A DNA stretch of 64,000 bases from positions 1 to 64,000 of the forward strand of contig NZ_SHMP01000007.1 of assembly GCF_004217335.1 (NCBI RefSeq), in the 5' to 3' direction. The notes under the pieces are model-generated. The model had not been told where the DNA came from, did not search any database, and saw only the letters and a program-made list of their open reading frames with translations. This document shows, piece after piece, positions 55,475 to 64,000 of this stretch. Each line of letters begins with the position of its first letter. Positions within the stretch are counted from its first letter, which is position 1. The DNA comes from Natrinema hispanicum. Its GTDB lineage: Archaea; Halobacteriota; Halobacteria; Halobacteriales; Natrialbaceae. The position numbers were made by a program, and so were the translations under genes.

Positions 55475-55574
55475 ACCCGAATCGAGAAGAGTGAGGATAT
55501 TATTACCGGAGGGACGGCTTCTGTCCCGGAAGCTACGGTTGCCTTTTTACTACTGCCCGAGCACGAGTCGGTAT

Positions 55575-55916
55575 ATGGACGAGGATGAGGACGAAGTTCT
55601 CGCGTTGCTTGAAGACAAGTACGCGCGGGCCATCCTCGCCGAACTCACGACTGAACCTATGTCTGCTTCCGAACTTTGTGCGTCGTGTGACATGTCAGAT
55701 CCGACAGCATATCGTCGTCTCGAGCGACTCGAGGCGGCTGATCTCGTGACCGACCAACAGGTGGTTGACTCGGATGGCAACCACTTCAAACGGTACGCCA
55801 CGACGATCAAGGATGTGACCGTCTCGTTCGCTGATGGAGCGTACGACGTGACTATCACACGCTCGTCGACAGATCCGTCCGACCGGTTCACCGATCTGTT
55901 CGAGGGGTTGTCCTGA
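55575..55916 (+). CDS. ArsR-like winged-helix regulator
   Basis: 113 residues from the ATG at 55575 (MDEDEDEVLALLEDKY). HTH: ILAELTTEPMSASELCASCDMSDPTAYRRLERLEAADLVTDQ, with a wing in QVVDSDGNHFKRYAT. The frame extends upstream to 55491, but a TATA-like stretch (CTTTTTAC, 55542-55549) about 27 bp before this ATG supports the shorter protein. It leads a tight three-gene operon with two membrane proteins. Confidence 0.85.
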   Translation: MDEDEDEVLALLEDKYARAILAELTTEPMSASELCASCDMSDPTAYRRLERLEAADLVTDQQVVDSDGNHFKRYATTIKDVTVSFADGAYDVTITRSSTDPSDRFTDLFEGLS

Positions 55917-55917
55917 C

Positions 55918-56244
55918 ATGCTGGACGTGGTCTTACAATTGCGGGCGACTGGAACGAGTTCCCTAATCGCAGTGATAGTGGTTGCTATCTCGGTGCTCAC
56001 GATCATCATGTCGGTTGCCATCGCCGTGGTTCTCCTGCGTGACTATCGTCGTGAACCGGGTCATATGGGGCAGTTGAAACTCGCAGTTGGGCTGCTCTTG
56101 CTGGCGAGCGTTCCAGAACTCCTCCGGATCGCTTTGCCCACTATGACGAGCGTTGGGGTTGTTGGTCGTTCGATCCTCGTGAGTGGTTGTGAACTGTCTG
56201 GTCTGGGAATCATCCTGCGGACCATCTTCGGAGGAGATTCATGA
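55918..56244 (+). CDS. Small membrane protein (DUF7521-like)
   Basis: 108 residues with three hydrophobic segments (SLIAVIVVAISVLTIIMSVAIAVVLL, LKLAVGLLLLASVPELLRIAL and VGRSILVSGCELSGLGIILRTIF). The start lies 1 bp after the HTH stop. It resembles the next protein in layout and so may pair with it. Role unknown; probably sensed or controlled by the HTH protein. Confidence 0.75.
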   Translation: MLDVVLQLRATGTSSLIAVIVVAISVLTIIMSVAIAVVLLRDYRREPGHMGQLKLAVGLLLLASVPELLRIALPTMTSVGVVGRSILVSGCELSGLGIILRTIFGGDS

Positions 56245-56546
56245 CGCCCGCCGAGTTGTCGGTTCTGACGGTGGTGACACCCAGCGAAATTGCGTGGGGG
56301 TCGCGGGCACTGACCGCGCTCGTCGGCTTCTTGGTCGCTGCCCTCGCCTACCGTGGGTACTGGCGCAACGATGCACCAAAAATGCGCTCGCTTGCAATCG
56401 GCATCTTTCTCTTGACTACCGGTGTCTTCATTATAGTTGCCGTCGTCAGCAGGCTGGACGCTGGGATTGGACCGGTGCTACTCACACGCGGGCTTGTGAC
56501 CGTCGTAGGACTCGGCTTCGTTTTGTATGCCCTTGTGTACCAGTAA
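56241..56546 (+). CDS. Small membrane protein (DUF7521-like), second
   Basis: 101 residues. Three hydrophobic segments (ALTALVGFLVAALAYRGYW, LAIGIFLLTTGVFIIVAVVS and LLTRGLVTVVGLGFVLYALVY). Its ATG overlaps the previous stop (ATGA). The pattern of a winged-helix protein followed by such helices is recurrent in Halobacteria, but no function is established as far as I know. Confidence 0.75.
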   Translation: MTPAELSVLTVVTPSEIAWGSRALTALVGFLVAALAYRGYWRNDAPKMRSLAIGIFLLTTGVFIIVAVVSRLDAGIGPVLLTRGLVTVVGLGFVLYALVYQ

Positions 56547-56770
56547 GGGGGCAAAATGGTTCCCTCCCCAGGCGGACAACCCTGGAAGGGGTCTCGACTC
56601 GTTCTTGAAGCGGTTGAGTCCTCGCTCGTGAGCGACGCAGATGCCGTCGAAGACGAGAATCAACAGATAGTGTCGGATGATGGAGCGGCGAACCAACTCT
56701 CACTCGTCAGGCATGATTTCCTATACTATATGTAATGGTAATTAAGAAATTCTTCTATTGATAAGTCCAT
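56547..56770. other. Intergenic region, possible transposase scrap
   Basis: A minus-strand frame (56478-56696) encodes RRSIIRHYLLILVFDGICVAHERGLNRF, with the look of a transposase C-terminus, but I cannot assign it. No intact gene is present. Confidence 0.3.
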
Positions 56771-57998
56771 ATGGCATGGAATCGGCGACAAACGCTTGCG
56801 GGCGCGGTCGGGATAAGTGCAGGCGCTTTGTCGGGCTGTCTCAATATCCTTAACGGCAATGAAAATCGCCCTCTCCCCCGAATCTCCAACGGGGACGTGG
56901 CTACAGTCGGCCCACGATGCCGGTAACACGGGCGCCTCGAATTTCACTCCTCCAGAACGTGGAACGCTGGCATGGAATGGGGGAAGTGCCGAAACGATCC
57001 CACCGCAGGTCCACGAGGAGACGGTGTATTCCGTCGGCGACGCACTGGTAGCGCTGGACGGCTAGACCGGCGAACAGCAGTGGCGGACCAACCTCGAAGT
57101 CGATTCCTCGGGCGCACCGCTGACACAATCGGCCGTCACCGGTGAGCACATTTTGCTCGGGTCCACGGGCCGGTTGATGTCGTTCGATCCGACCGACGGC
57201 AGCAAGCAATGGACGCGGACGATCGATGGGGTTCCAATCGGACCGATGACAGTCGCTCCCGATCTGTCGATCGGTGTTGTTCCCTTCGAACGCCCCCAAC
57301 GGGACGACCCCGTTCTCGAACTCGTGGCGTTTTCCGTCGCCTCGGGTGAGACGGAGTGGACAGCCCCGCACCGGGCCTCCGTTCGCACGACGCTACCGGC
57401 GGTGTTCGACGATTGCGTTTACGCCAGCGGATACACAGAGGACGAAACGCCGATCCTCCGCTCCTTCGCAGCCGAAGACGGAGCCCTGATATGAACGCAC
57501 TCTTGACGCTCCAACAACCCCACCGGTGGCCACTACGATGGCGTCTTCATCGGTGACGACGGCGCCGTTCTCGTTTATGACCCAAAAACGGGCGAACATC
57601 GCACTTCGGTCGCCGTCGCGGACCGAACGAACCGCGCGATTGCCGTCGCCGATGTAACGGTGTTCGTTCTGGGCGTTGACGGACCCGCTTCGGTTTCCGC
57701 TTCAGATGGCTCAGAGCGGTGGTTCACCGATGGGGACCCACAGGCGGACAGCCTCGCAGTCGACAGGACACTGTCGTTGCGCCGATCTCCGGCGATGCAT
57801 TCGACCTCGAGACTCTTGACCGTGTATCGGAACTTTCAACCGAATGGATGGAACTACTCAATGGTATTACGCCGTTGCCGACACGTTCGACCCGACAATC
57901 AGTGCTCCCCCCGCATCGCCGATGGGGAAGTCTTTGCGATGAGCAATACGAACTCTGGGATCACTGCCCTCGGCGATCTTCCGCCGAACGAGGAGTGA
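56771..57998 (+). pseudogene. PQQ-type beta-propeller lipoprotein gene, broken
   Basis: Begins MAWNRRQTLAGAVGISAGALSGC, a Tat-type signal with a lipobox cysteine. Repeats of the beta-propeller kind follow (ETVYSVGDALVALDG, EHILLGSTGRLMSFDPTDGSKQW, DGVFIGDDGAVLVYDPKTGEHR and VFVLGVDGPASVSASDGSERW). Frameshifts near 56870, 57495 and 57770 and an in-frame TAG at 57063 disrupt it. Relatives are cell-surface PQQ-binding-like repeat proteins. Confidence 0.85.
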
Positions 57999-58192
57999 AC
58001 CAGACGCTCGTACAGTTGCGTGCGTCAAGGCTTTCCGATATTTGAGTCGAAACGACGATCGATCCACTCGGCAATCAGACTGAGTTTATTTTCGTGAAGC
58101 GTGGCAAGTCATGCGAGTGTAGATAACATTGAATATTATATAATTTATAATTAAACACTATTCGCTGCGTATAAATATGCAAAGGTTGAATA

Positions 58193-58425
58193 GTGGGGGA
58201 AATTAGCATTCGTTATTACAGAACAATTACACACGAGAAGTCACTGAAGCGGCTACACGAGACCGTATCGAGTGGAGATCCAATCATCGGTGCTGGTGCA
58301 GGAACGGGTATGTCGGCGAAGTTCGCCGAGCGCGGCGGTGTCGACCTCCTGACACTACTAGACAGGAGTCAGCGAGATGTCGCTCGCGAAAACCGGCCCG
58401 TCTCCGGCGGTGACGGCCGAGTCTG
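58193..58425 (+). pseudogene. N-terminal fragment of a PEP hydrolase-like TIM-barrel protein
   Basis: The frame has the start of the family (SLKRLHETVSSGDPIIGAGAGTGMSAKFAERGGVDLLTL). It then departs from it at about residue 58 and ends. The full protein is about 270 residues, so most of it is lost. The start codon is not certain (GTG at 58193). Confidence 0.6.
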
Positions 58426-58466
58426 AGCGACCGATCTTCAGATAGTTCTGTTCGACAGTATTAGTC

Positions 58467-58934
58467 GTGTCGATGACTTGTGGGATGATCTACACGAGCA
58501 TCGCCGTCTCGCTTTCGTCCCTGACGCGCTCGACGACCATTGCTGGAACTGCGATGTTCCGTGTTTTCCTGCTCTTTTACGTTGTATGGAACAGTCCCGG
58601 CGTTATATTTAGGCTGCTTGGTGAGCGAAAGTTCCTCTTTTTCGATACCGTAACGTATACGCAGGAGTTTCAGGGGCAAGAAATGATGGCAGAGCGGCGG
58701 CAAGACTGGACGTACTTCATCACGAATCTCGATCCTGGCCAGGCATACAACAGAGGTTTAACATTCCTCATCGACGTTGATCTGCTCGAGCAGGGATCGA
58801 CCACCAGTGCACAGATGTTCGGCGGCGAGCTACCAATCTACCTCAATGATTGGTTCTCCTTCATGATTCTGCTGTTTTGGATCGTCGTGCCGCTCGGAAT
58901 CGGACTCTATCGGTTCGATCGTGTCGACATCTGA
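58467..58934 (+). pseudogene. C-terminal part of an ABC-2-type permease
   Basis: 155 codons. The segment IYTSIAVSLSSLTRSTTIAGTAMFRVFLLFYVVWN is typical of haloarchaeal ABC-2 (NosY-like) permeases. A long extracellular loop and a last helix (WFSFMILLFWIVVPLGIGLYRFDRVDI) follow. The N-terminal helices are missing and no ATPase gene is next to it, so this is most likely a truncated gene. Confidence 0.6.
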
Positions 58935-59125
58935 CTCTCCGTTTCTCGACTGTGGAGAAGGGCACCGGTAGCGTGGCACTGCCAGCAGTCTCTCGTGGAA
59001 CGAAATGGGAACCCGTAACTCGCCCACCACAGCAAGCCGCTGTGTATGGGAAGTCGCGCCTTTCAGGAGGTGTGAATGTCACTGTATCTTAACTTTTATA
59101 ACCACGCGGTTGAACGTCTATTCAT

Positions 59126-61129
59126 ATGTCATCAGTATTGAAATCGCTAGCGAAACTGCGATCGACGGACGGCTTCAGGGCGTTTCTGGCCGTGTGCATG
59201 GTCGCAGTCGTTGGCGTTGCAACGATCGGACTCCCGGTCGTCTTCGGCGGTGCGACGACGACTGCACAAGCGACTGAGCCCTCCCCGGAGTTCGAATCGC
59301 ACGACTCGATCACACAGGTCGACTCACAGTCTGAGCCGGCCGATGATATCTATCTCGGCGACAACGGAAGCGCCGTCCTCCACTATGAGAACGACTCCGA
59401 GGACCTCGATAAGATCGACGTGGGTATGGACGTCAGTGAAGGTTTGGTTCACATGCTTGTCGTTGATGACGTCGAGAACCCAAACGAGGATGTAGAATCA
59501 GCGAGTTTCTCGACGATCCTCAACCAGCAGGGCCTCTCCGGAAACGGATCGATGGTCATGCAGCAGCCGGACGATCTCAAAGATCTCACTGTTGACGTCT
59601 CTGGAGAGGTCTCCGAAGACGCCAACGAGTTCAACGCGGAGATGTCTGGGTCGTTCAACGGCGAGAATACGAGTGCTGGGACAGTCAGTACGAGCGGCGA
59701 AATCGCCGCGACTGCGGATCGGTTCGAGACGAACGGTGAGGTGTTCGCAGAGACAGACACCATGGGTAGCGGGTCGAACATGTACGTCGATGCGGCCGTG
59801 ACGGAGACGAAGAGCGGCTACACGGTCGACGTTACCCAAGAACGGAACCTGTCCCAGTGGACGGTGAGTCAGTGGGAGACACGAGACCAAGCCAAACAAA
59901 CGCTTCAGGGCCAGTATGGGATGCTCGCTACGAGTCTCAACGGAACTAGCAAGATCGAGATCACGAACTACGACTTCCAGAACCAATCGAGCGGCCACTC
60001 CCAGCTCGAGATCGCGTACACCGTTACGTACACCGGCGTCGACAGCGGTATCGAAGAGCAGCTAACCGACCAACTGGTGTCCGATGAGTCGGCCGATCTG
60101 ACCCGCTCGGAAGCACGAGAAATCGCGACCAGTGTCACTGAGGTTCATCTTGAGACGATCTCGTTCATGGTGGACGTGAACGAGGGCACGGTTGACGCCG
60201 ACTGGGATATTGCGATCGCGAACTACGACGAACTGACCCTCTCGATGTTCGATCTGATGGAAGCAACCGATACGACTGGTCAGCTTCCTCAAGAGCAACT
60301 CGAGAATGCGCGAAAATCCATCGAGGCTCAGCAGGCGGCGAACCTCGAGTCGACATTTACCTGGGACGGGTCGGTCGAACAAGCATCGTCCGGTGATCTG
60401 TCGTTCAATGCGACGATGACGGGCGATACCAAAAACTGGAACGCCTACATCGACGAACTCGAGTCCCGCGACGTCGAGCCGCCGAACGATGTCACGTTCG
60501 ATCTCACGGCCGAAACCGACGGTGACGAACTCTCGATGGACGGCGAATTCAAACTCGAGTCAAAAGATCTGGCTGGACAGACGATCAAGAGTTGGGCACA
60601 GTCGATCCAAAACAGTCAGTCGTCGACGACGATGTCCCCGAAAACAGAAGAGTTCGTGTCGGCGCTGAACGAATCCGAACTCAAGGTCGCTCGCATCGAC
60701 GCCGGGCTCAAGGATGGCACGGTGCGCGTCGAAGCTGGCGCACAGTTCGAAAACATGAGCGAGATTACCGACACAGTCAGTGAGAGTCTGTCCGTCAGTG
60801 GCGTTGCGACCGAACAGCACAACGAGACGACATCGATGTACGTCTACGTCGACGACATGGACGGGATTGACACCGCCTCGGCAACAAAGGCAGATCTCGA
60901 GCAGTTGAGCGTGGTCGGGCCCGAGACGACAGTCCACCAGGCCGGTGAGTGGGAGGACGACTTCCCACGACCCGATACTGACGCGATGAGTGAATTCCTC
61001 GAGACTGAGACCGAAGACGCTGCTAAAGACGACGAGAACACGGATGGCACACCCGGCTTCGGGATCGGGGCTGGACTCGCATCGATTGCAGGACTACTGA
61101 CGGCGCTCGTGCTCCGACGGCGAGTATAG
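59126..61129 (+). CDS. Large surface protein with PGF-CTERM-type C-terminus
   Basis: 667 residues. A signal segment (FRAFLAVCMVAVVGVATIGLPVVFGGATTTAQA) leads a long acidic region rich in Thr, Ser and Asn-x-Ser/Thr sites. The end, TDGTPGFGIGAGLASIAGLLTALVLRRRV, has the PGF motif, a helix and basic residues. This is the sorting signal processed by archaeosortase A, so the protein is probably lipid-anchored at the surface. It starts shortly after a TATA-like TTTTATAA at about 59094-59101. A partial duplicate lies at 22826-23219. Function unknown. Confidence 0.88.
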   Translation: MSSVLKSLAKLRSTDGFRAFLAVCMVAVVGVATIGLPVVFGGATTTAQATEPSPEFESHDSITQVDSQSEPADDIYLGDNGSAVLHYENDSEDLDKIDVGMDVSEGLVHMLVVDDVENPNEDVESASFSTILNQQGLSGNGSMVMQQPDDLKDLTVDVSGEVSEDANEFNAEMSGSFNGENTSAGTVSTSGEIAATADRFETNGEVFAETDTMGSGSNMYVDAAVTETKSGYTVDVTQERNLSQWTVSQWETRDQAKQTLQGQYGMLATSLNGTSKIEITNYDFQNQSSGHSQLEIAYTVTYTGVDSGIEEQLTDQLVSDESADLTRSEAREIATSVTEVHLETISFMVDVNEGTVDADWDIAIANYDELTLSMFDLMEATDTTGQLPQEQLENARKSIEAQQAANLESTFTWDGSVEQASSGDLSFNATMTGDTKNWNAYIDELESRDVEPPNDVTFDLTAETDGDELSMDGEFKLESKDLAGQTIKSWAQSIQNSQSSTTMSPKTEEFVSALNESELKVARIDAGLKDGTVRVEAGAQFENMSEITDTVSESLSVSGVATEQHNETTSMYVYVDDMDGIDTASATKADLEQLSVVGPETTVHQAGEWEDDFPRPDTDAMSEFLETETEDAAKDDENTDGTPGFGIGAGLASIAGLLTALVLRRRV

Positions 61130-61297
61130 GCCGATCTCATTTGACGTGGATTCGTTCGCCGCCGTCTTTGACAGCGATGATCTCGAAACCAGCCTCTTTC
61201 AAGTCTCTCTTTTGCTTTTTGATGTCAACTATAGGAAACACGTCTGGCTTATATTTATTAAATAGCTATCTACCTTTTTGATAAAAAAGTGCTACTC

Positions 61298-61609
61298 TCA
61301 CATGTCGTCGTTCTCAGCGACCCACTGTAATGCAGCAACGAGGACCTGATTCGCTGTCTCGACGCTGCCCCGTTTCGAGAGGGCGTGTGGCCCGTCGATC
61401 GGCCCCTCGAAGATAGTCCACTCGTCGCCGTCGTGGGCTGCCATGAGCCGCTGTTGACGGTCGTGGTCGTCGACAGCGATCATGTCGTCGTCGAAGTCGA
61501 GTTCAAGGTCAGCCACGTAGTAGTATTCCGTTACGTCGGTGTTTAATCTATCGAGGACAGGCGGTTTTGAGTAGGATTGGGGTAGACAGTCTACATGAAC
61601 TACTGACAT
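61298..61609 (-). CDS. Hypothetical acidic protein
   Basis: About 103 residues from the ATG at 61609 (MSVVHVDCLPQSYS); a GTG four codons upstream is possible. Very acidic (LELDFDDDMIAVDDHDR), then GDEWTIFEGPIDGPHALSKRGSVETANQVLVAALQWVAEN. Similar small proteins occur in Halobacteria without known function. It is divergent from the HTH gene at 61669. Confidence 0.55.
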   Translation of the reverse strand: MSVVHVDCLPQSYSKPPVLDRLNTDVTEYYYVADLELDFDDDMIAVDDHDRQQRLMAAHDGDEWTIFEGPIDGPHALSKRGSVETANQVLVAALQWVAENDDM

Positions 61610-61668
61610 GCGAAGGGGCACCCACTGATCCGCTAGTTTTTTTTGAATATCCCATGCATGATTATGTT

Positions 61669-62082
61669 ATGTCGCCAACCACTCCGAGCCCCGCGCAAGC
61701 GTTCGACGAGACAGACGGCGAGATTTTCACGGCGCTGAAAAACGCCCGCCGCCGGTACGTCCTCGATGTGCTCGCCGATCACGGTCAGATTGACAAAGGC
61801 GAGTTGGTGACTCGAGTAACGGAATTAGAACACGGGGCACTGATCGACGGCTTAGACCGCTCGACGGACCGGCACAATGTCTATGTCGCGCTCCAGCAGA
61901 CCCACCTCGACGTGCTCGAGGACACCAACGTGATTCGACGCGAGGGCAACACGATCATCAAAGGCGAGCGCTTCGAGAGAGCCTACCGACACTACCAGAC
62001 GGCGTTGAAAGTGCGTCAGAACGATGAGAAAGAGTCACTTCTAACCCGTCTTAAGCGAGTGGTTCAAATCCTGCGAGAATAG
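61669..62082 (+). CDS. Haloarchaeal winged-helix protein (DUF7344-like)
   Basis: 137 residues from the ATG at 61669 (MSPTTPSPAQAFDETDGEIF). HTH: IFTALKNARRRYVLDVLADHGQIDKGELVTRVTELEHG, then VYVALQQTHLDVLEDTNVIRREGNTIIKGERFERAYRHY. The opening KNxRRRYVL is typical of the family. Regulatory target unknown. Confidence 0.75.
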   Translation: MSPTTPSPAQAFDETDGEIFTALKNARRRYVLDVLADHGQIDKGELVTRVTELEHGALIDGLDRSTDRHNVYVALQQTHLDVLEDTNVIRREGNTIIKGERFERAYRHYQTALKVRQNDEKESLLTRLKRVVQILRE

Positions 62083-62128
62083 CTACTCGGTTTCCTATGA
62101 ACTAATCTACAGAGATACAGCGAGAGTG

Positions 62129-62471
62129 CCTCGGGGCTTGACCCCGAGGGTGAATCGCGTAATCTATATGATGGATACCACCGTATTGGAGAGTACAGTT
62201 GCGACATGGATTAAAGACCTTAATCCGAAGCAACTGCCGGCAGTTGCGAGGAATGCGACTCCTCTCAAAACCCGCGTCTTTGGCGTGGTGAGACGGGAGT
62301 TGTCGGGCCGTGGTGGAGCGGCCGACCCTCACGGACGCACCGAGCGTTCGGGTATTAATTCCAGACGACTCGTCATGGGAAGTCCGAGGGGAATTAAACT
62401 CGCCTGCGACCGCACGGCCCGTTTCGGGACGTGCGGTCAAAACGGTGAAGCCGCGGGGCTTGCCCCCGCGG
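62129..62471. mobile_element. Remnant of an IS200/IS605 (IS1341-type) right end
   Basis: GC-rich hairpins CCTCGGGGCTTGACCCCGAGG (arms CCTCGGGG/CCCCGAGG, 62129-62149), GACCGCAC...GTGCGGTC (62407-62438) and CCGCGGGG...CCCCCGCGG (62451-62471) enclose about 340 bp. Similar hairpins occur at 2807-2829 and near 10229-10249. The last two resemble the structured right end (guide RNA region) of TnpB-carrying elements. No tnpB coding sequence remains. Confidence 0.45.
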
Positions 62472-63187
62472 TACTTCACTGACCCCTATCAGAATGGGGT
62501 GGTGGGCTCCCATCGGCTCAGACACTAATTGGTAGCCCTATAACATGGGAGATGTGACTCCCCTACTTCCGTCCACTACCACCCCAATCGATACTCGATC
62601 AGCCTGCTTCTGTTGGCTTGCATCTCCGTATTTAAACGAACACGCATCTCCCCTCCCTACTTATTCGTGGTTCGACAATCTTCGATTTTCGTTATCACGA
62701 AAGATTTCCTGTCTTTCGAACGACTTCCCTCATTCCTTGGGAATGGAGACTCCGCGCTACCGCTTCAGTTGAAAACCGCACGGGGACGGAAAAACTCTAG
62801 TCCCTACCCAAGAGATCACCCGTCCCTCGAGCGGTCCATGACAGGCATCCCTAATTGGGACGCACAGTGTGGTGTGGGTTTCCCCACAGGCGATAAAGTT
62901 GCAGAATTCTAATTAGTCTTTTGATACTGAAATTACTTCTAGCATACATGGGTTTGCTAGATCTGGTTTTAGAGGTCTAGAAGTGCGCACACGCTAGAAA
63001 TAGATACCTCAATTCGAAATTATGTAAATACACAAGACTTATGGCCCAGCCAGAATGTAGTTCCGGGTACCCCTATCCCGGGAGGCTGCTCGGTGAAATG
63101 CAGTAGCAATATCGAACTGTGTTGTCGGCCGAATGCAGCCACCTCCATGATCGTGCGCAAACCAACCCAACCAAACACATAAAATAA
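62472..63187. promoter_or_regulatory. Intergenic and leader region before the S-layer gene
   Basis: No gene is seen in 715 bp. S-layer genes in Halobacteria often have long or complex upstream regions, and the promoter should lie here. Features include a CCCGGG-centred inverted repeat near 63066-63082 and an AT-rich stretch (62910-63035) that could hold TATA elements. Confidence 0.4.
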
Positions 63188-64000
63188 ATGACAAACGAAA
63201 CCACCTATCGTGAGAAGGGACGTGCAGTGTTCCTGGCCGCGATGATGGTCCTCTCTGTCGTTGCGATGTCCGCAGCGTTTGTGGGCGGCGCAGCGGCGGC
63301 AGAGAACAATCGATATGAAGATGGTATTGTTGTAGAAGATGGAGACACAATCTACCAGGGCGAGGATGACCTTACCTTCGCTGACGGCTTCTCGACGACG
63401 CTGACCGGTGCCGAGAGTGGTGGCGCTGAGGGCCAGACCCTCGACACCAACCTCCGGATTCCGGAAGATCAGGAAACTGGTATCTACACGGGCAGCAACG
63501 ACAAATCCGTGACGGTTACACAGCCACGAGTCGCGGATATCACCGTCTATAACCTGGACTCCGATGGTAACGTTATCTCGGATGATGTTGACGGCTCCAG
63601 CATTTCGACTGAAGATGCGGAGCACATGAGAATCAACGTCAAGTACAATTTCGAGCAGGCTGAGCCTGTCGAAATCGAGATTACGGACGAGAGCGGTTCG
63701 GATGTCACCGCCGAGGTCCTCGAAAGCGAGGATGCACTGATCGACACAAGCGGTAATGGCATCATGATTGACCTCTCCAGCTCGGACACCGGTGACTACA
63801 CGATTACGGCAGAAGGGACGGAGAACCTTGACTTCGGTAGCGCTTCCGAGACCACGACGGTCACCCTGACTAACGACGAGGATCTCGGCATCGAACTGGC
63901 CAACGACTCCGCTGTCCGCGGTGACGACATCCAGTACACCGTCACCGGTGGGACTGACGGCCAGACCCACGTTGTGACAATCGACAGCTCCGACTTCCGT
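63188..64000 (+). CDS. csg: S-layer glycoprotein (major cell surface glycoprotein), 5' part
   Basis: The frame is open from the ATG at 63188 to the window end (271 codons). It begins MTNETTYREKGRAVFLAAMM, a signal peptide like those of haloarchaeal S-layer glycoproteins, with cleavage probably after VGGAAAA. The mature part is acidic, rich in Thr, Ser and Gly, and beta-structured (EDGDTIYQGEDDL, NDKSVTVTQPRVADITVYN). The long minus-strand frame opposite is a shadow. The protein should form the cell envelope lattice. Its C-terminus (Thr-rich spacer and PGF-CTERM signal) lies beyond the window. Confidence 0.88.
   Translation, partial: MTNETTYREKGRAVFLAAMMVLSVVAMSAAFVGGAAAAENNRYEDGIVVEDGDTIYQGEDDLTFADGFSTTLTGAESGGAEGQTLDTNLRIPEDQETGIYTGSNDKSVTVTQPRVADITVYNLDSDGNVISDDVDGSSISTEDAEHMRINVKYNFEQAEPVEIEITDESGSDVTAEVLESEDALIDTSGNGIMIDLSSSDTGDYTITAEGTENLDFGSASETTTVTLTNDEDLGIELANDSAVRGDDIQYTVTGGTDGQTHVVTIDSSDFR

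Noticed and set aside
62065..62082. tRNA-like GGTTCAAATCC near the end of the HTH gene
   Set aside because: It lies within the coding sequence and there is no acceptor or anticodon stem around it. The GTTCGAATCC at 1401-1410 is likewise inside the transposase gene.
63020..63970. Long minus-strand open frame of 316 codons opposite the S-layer gene
   Set aside because: It is the antisense of a GC-biased coding sequence. The plus strand encodes a clear signal peptide and S-layer-like protein.

Overview
The window reads as DNA from a halophilic archaeon (class Halobacteria). The proteins are very acidic, and archaeal promoter elements lie close to start codons, suggesting leaderless transcripts. 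Several families are haloarchaeal: Orc1/Cdc6 replication protein, PGF-CTERM-type surface protein, S-layer glycoprotein, deoxyhypusine synthase, and winged-helix and zinc-ribbon families. The ParA type and the dense insertion-sequence (IS) load point to a megaplasmid, or a plasmid-derived part of a chromosome. I cannot name the species.

Region 1, about 1-8.4 kb, is the replication and partition part. A Tn5-like IS interrupts a TnpB gene. Next comes an orc1/cdc6 gene with copies of a 19-bp origin repeat on both sides; the outermost upstream copy is inverted across an AT-rich stretch. Then follow a MaoC-type hydratase and a parA plus partner operon. The partition operator is repeated inside the partner gene itself, and decayed copies of the module lie on both sides.

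Region 2, about 8.4-30.5 kb, is accessory: a winged-helix regulator, a deoxyhypusine synthase, an LLM flavin oxidoreductase, an MFS transporter, two TetR regulators with a MATE exporter and a shared operator, a membrane-anchored serine hydrolase, an M48 protease, many small membrane proteins, a MazF-type toxin with an HTH partner, a pRiA4b ORF-3 protein, a lipoprotein pair and a tyrosine recombinase. A dispersed intergenic repeat occurs four times between 23.8 and 29.1 kb.

Region 3, about 30.6-43.5 kb, is a catabolic cluster: two sodium:solute symporters, each with a tiny one-helix partner gene, an N-carbamoyl amino acid hydrolase, a class III aminotransferase, a methylmalonate-semialdehyde dehydrogenase, an Lrp regulator, an ArgE/DapE-type peptidase and a glutamate dehydrogenase. 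Together they would suit uptake of ureido or beta-amino acids and their conversion through beta-alanine and malonate semialdehyde to acetyl-CoA.

Region 4, about 43.6-54.4 kb, is an IS graveyard with nested insertions. The deepest nest is three elements thick and keeps an exact 8-bp target duplication. Two secreted-protein genes lie inside it.

Region 5, about 54.5-64 kb, holds a CPBP protease, a three-gene HTH/membrane operon, several broken genes (a beta-propeller lipoprotein, a TIM-barrel fragment, an ABC permease fragment), a large PGF-CTERM-type surface protein, an HTH gene, an IS200/IS605-type remnant and the 5' part of an S-layer glycoprotein gene that runs off the window. I saw no rRNA, tRNA or CRISPR array.
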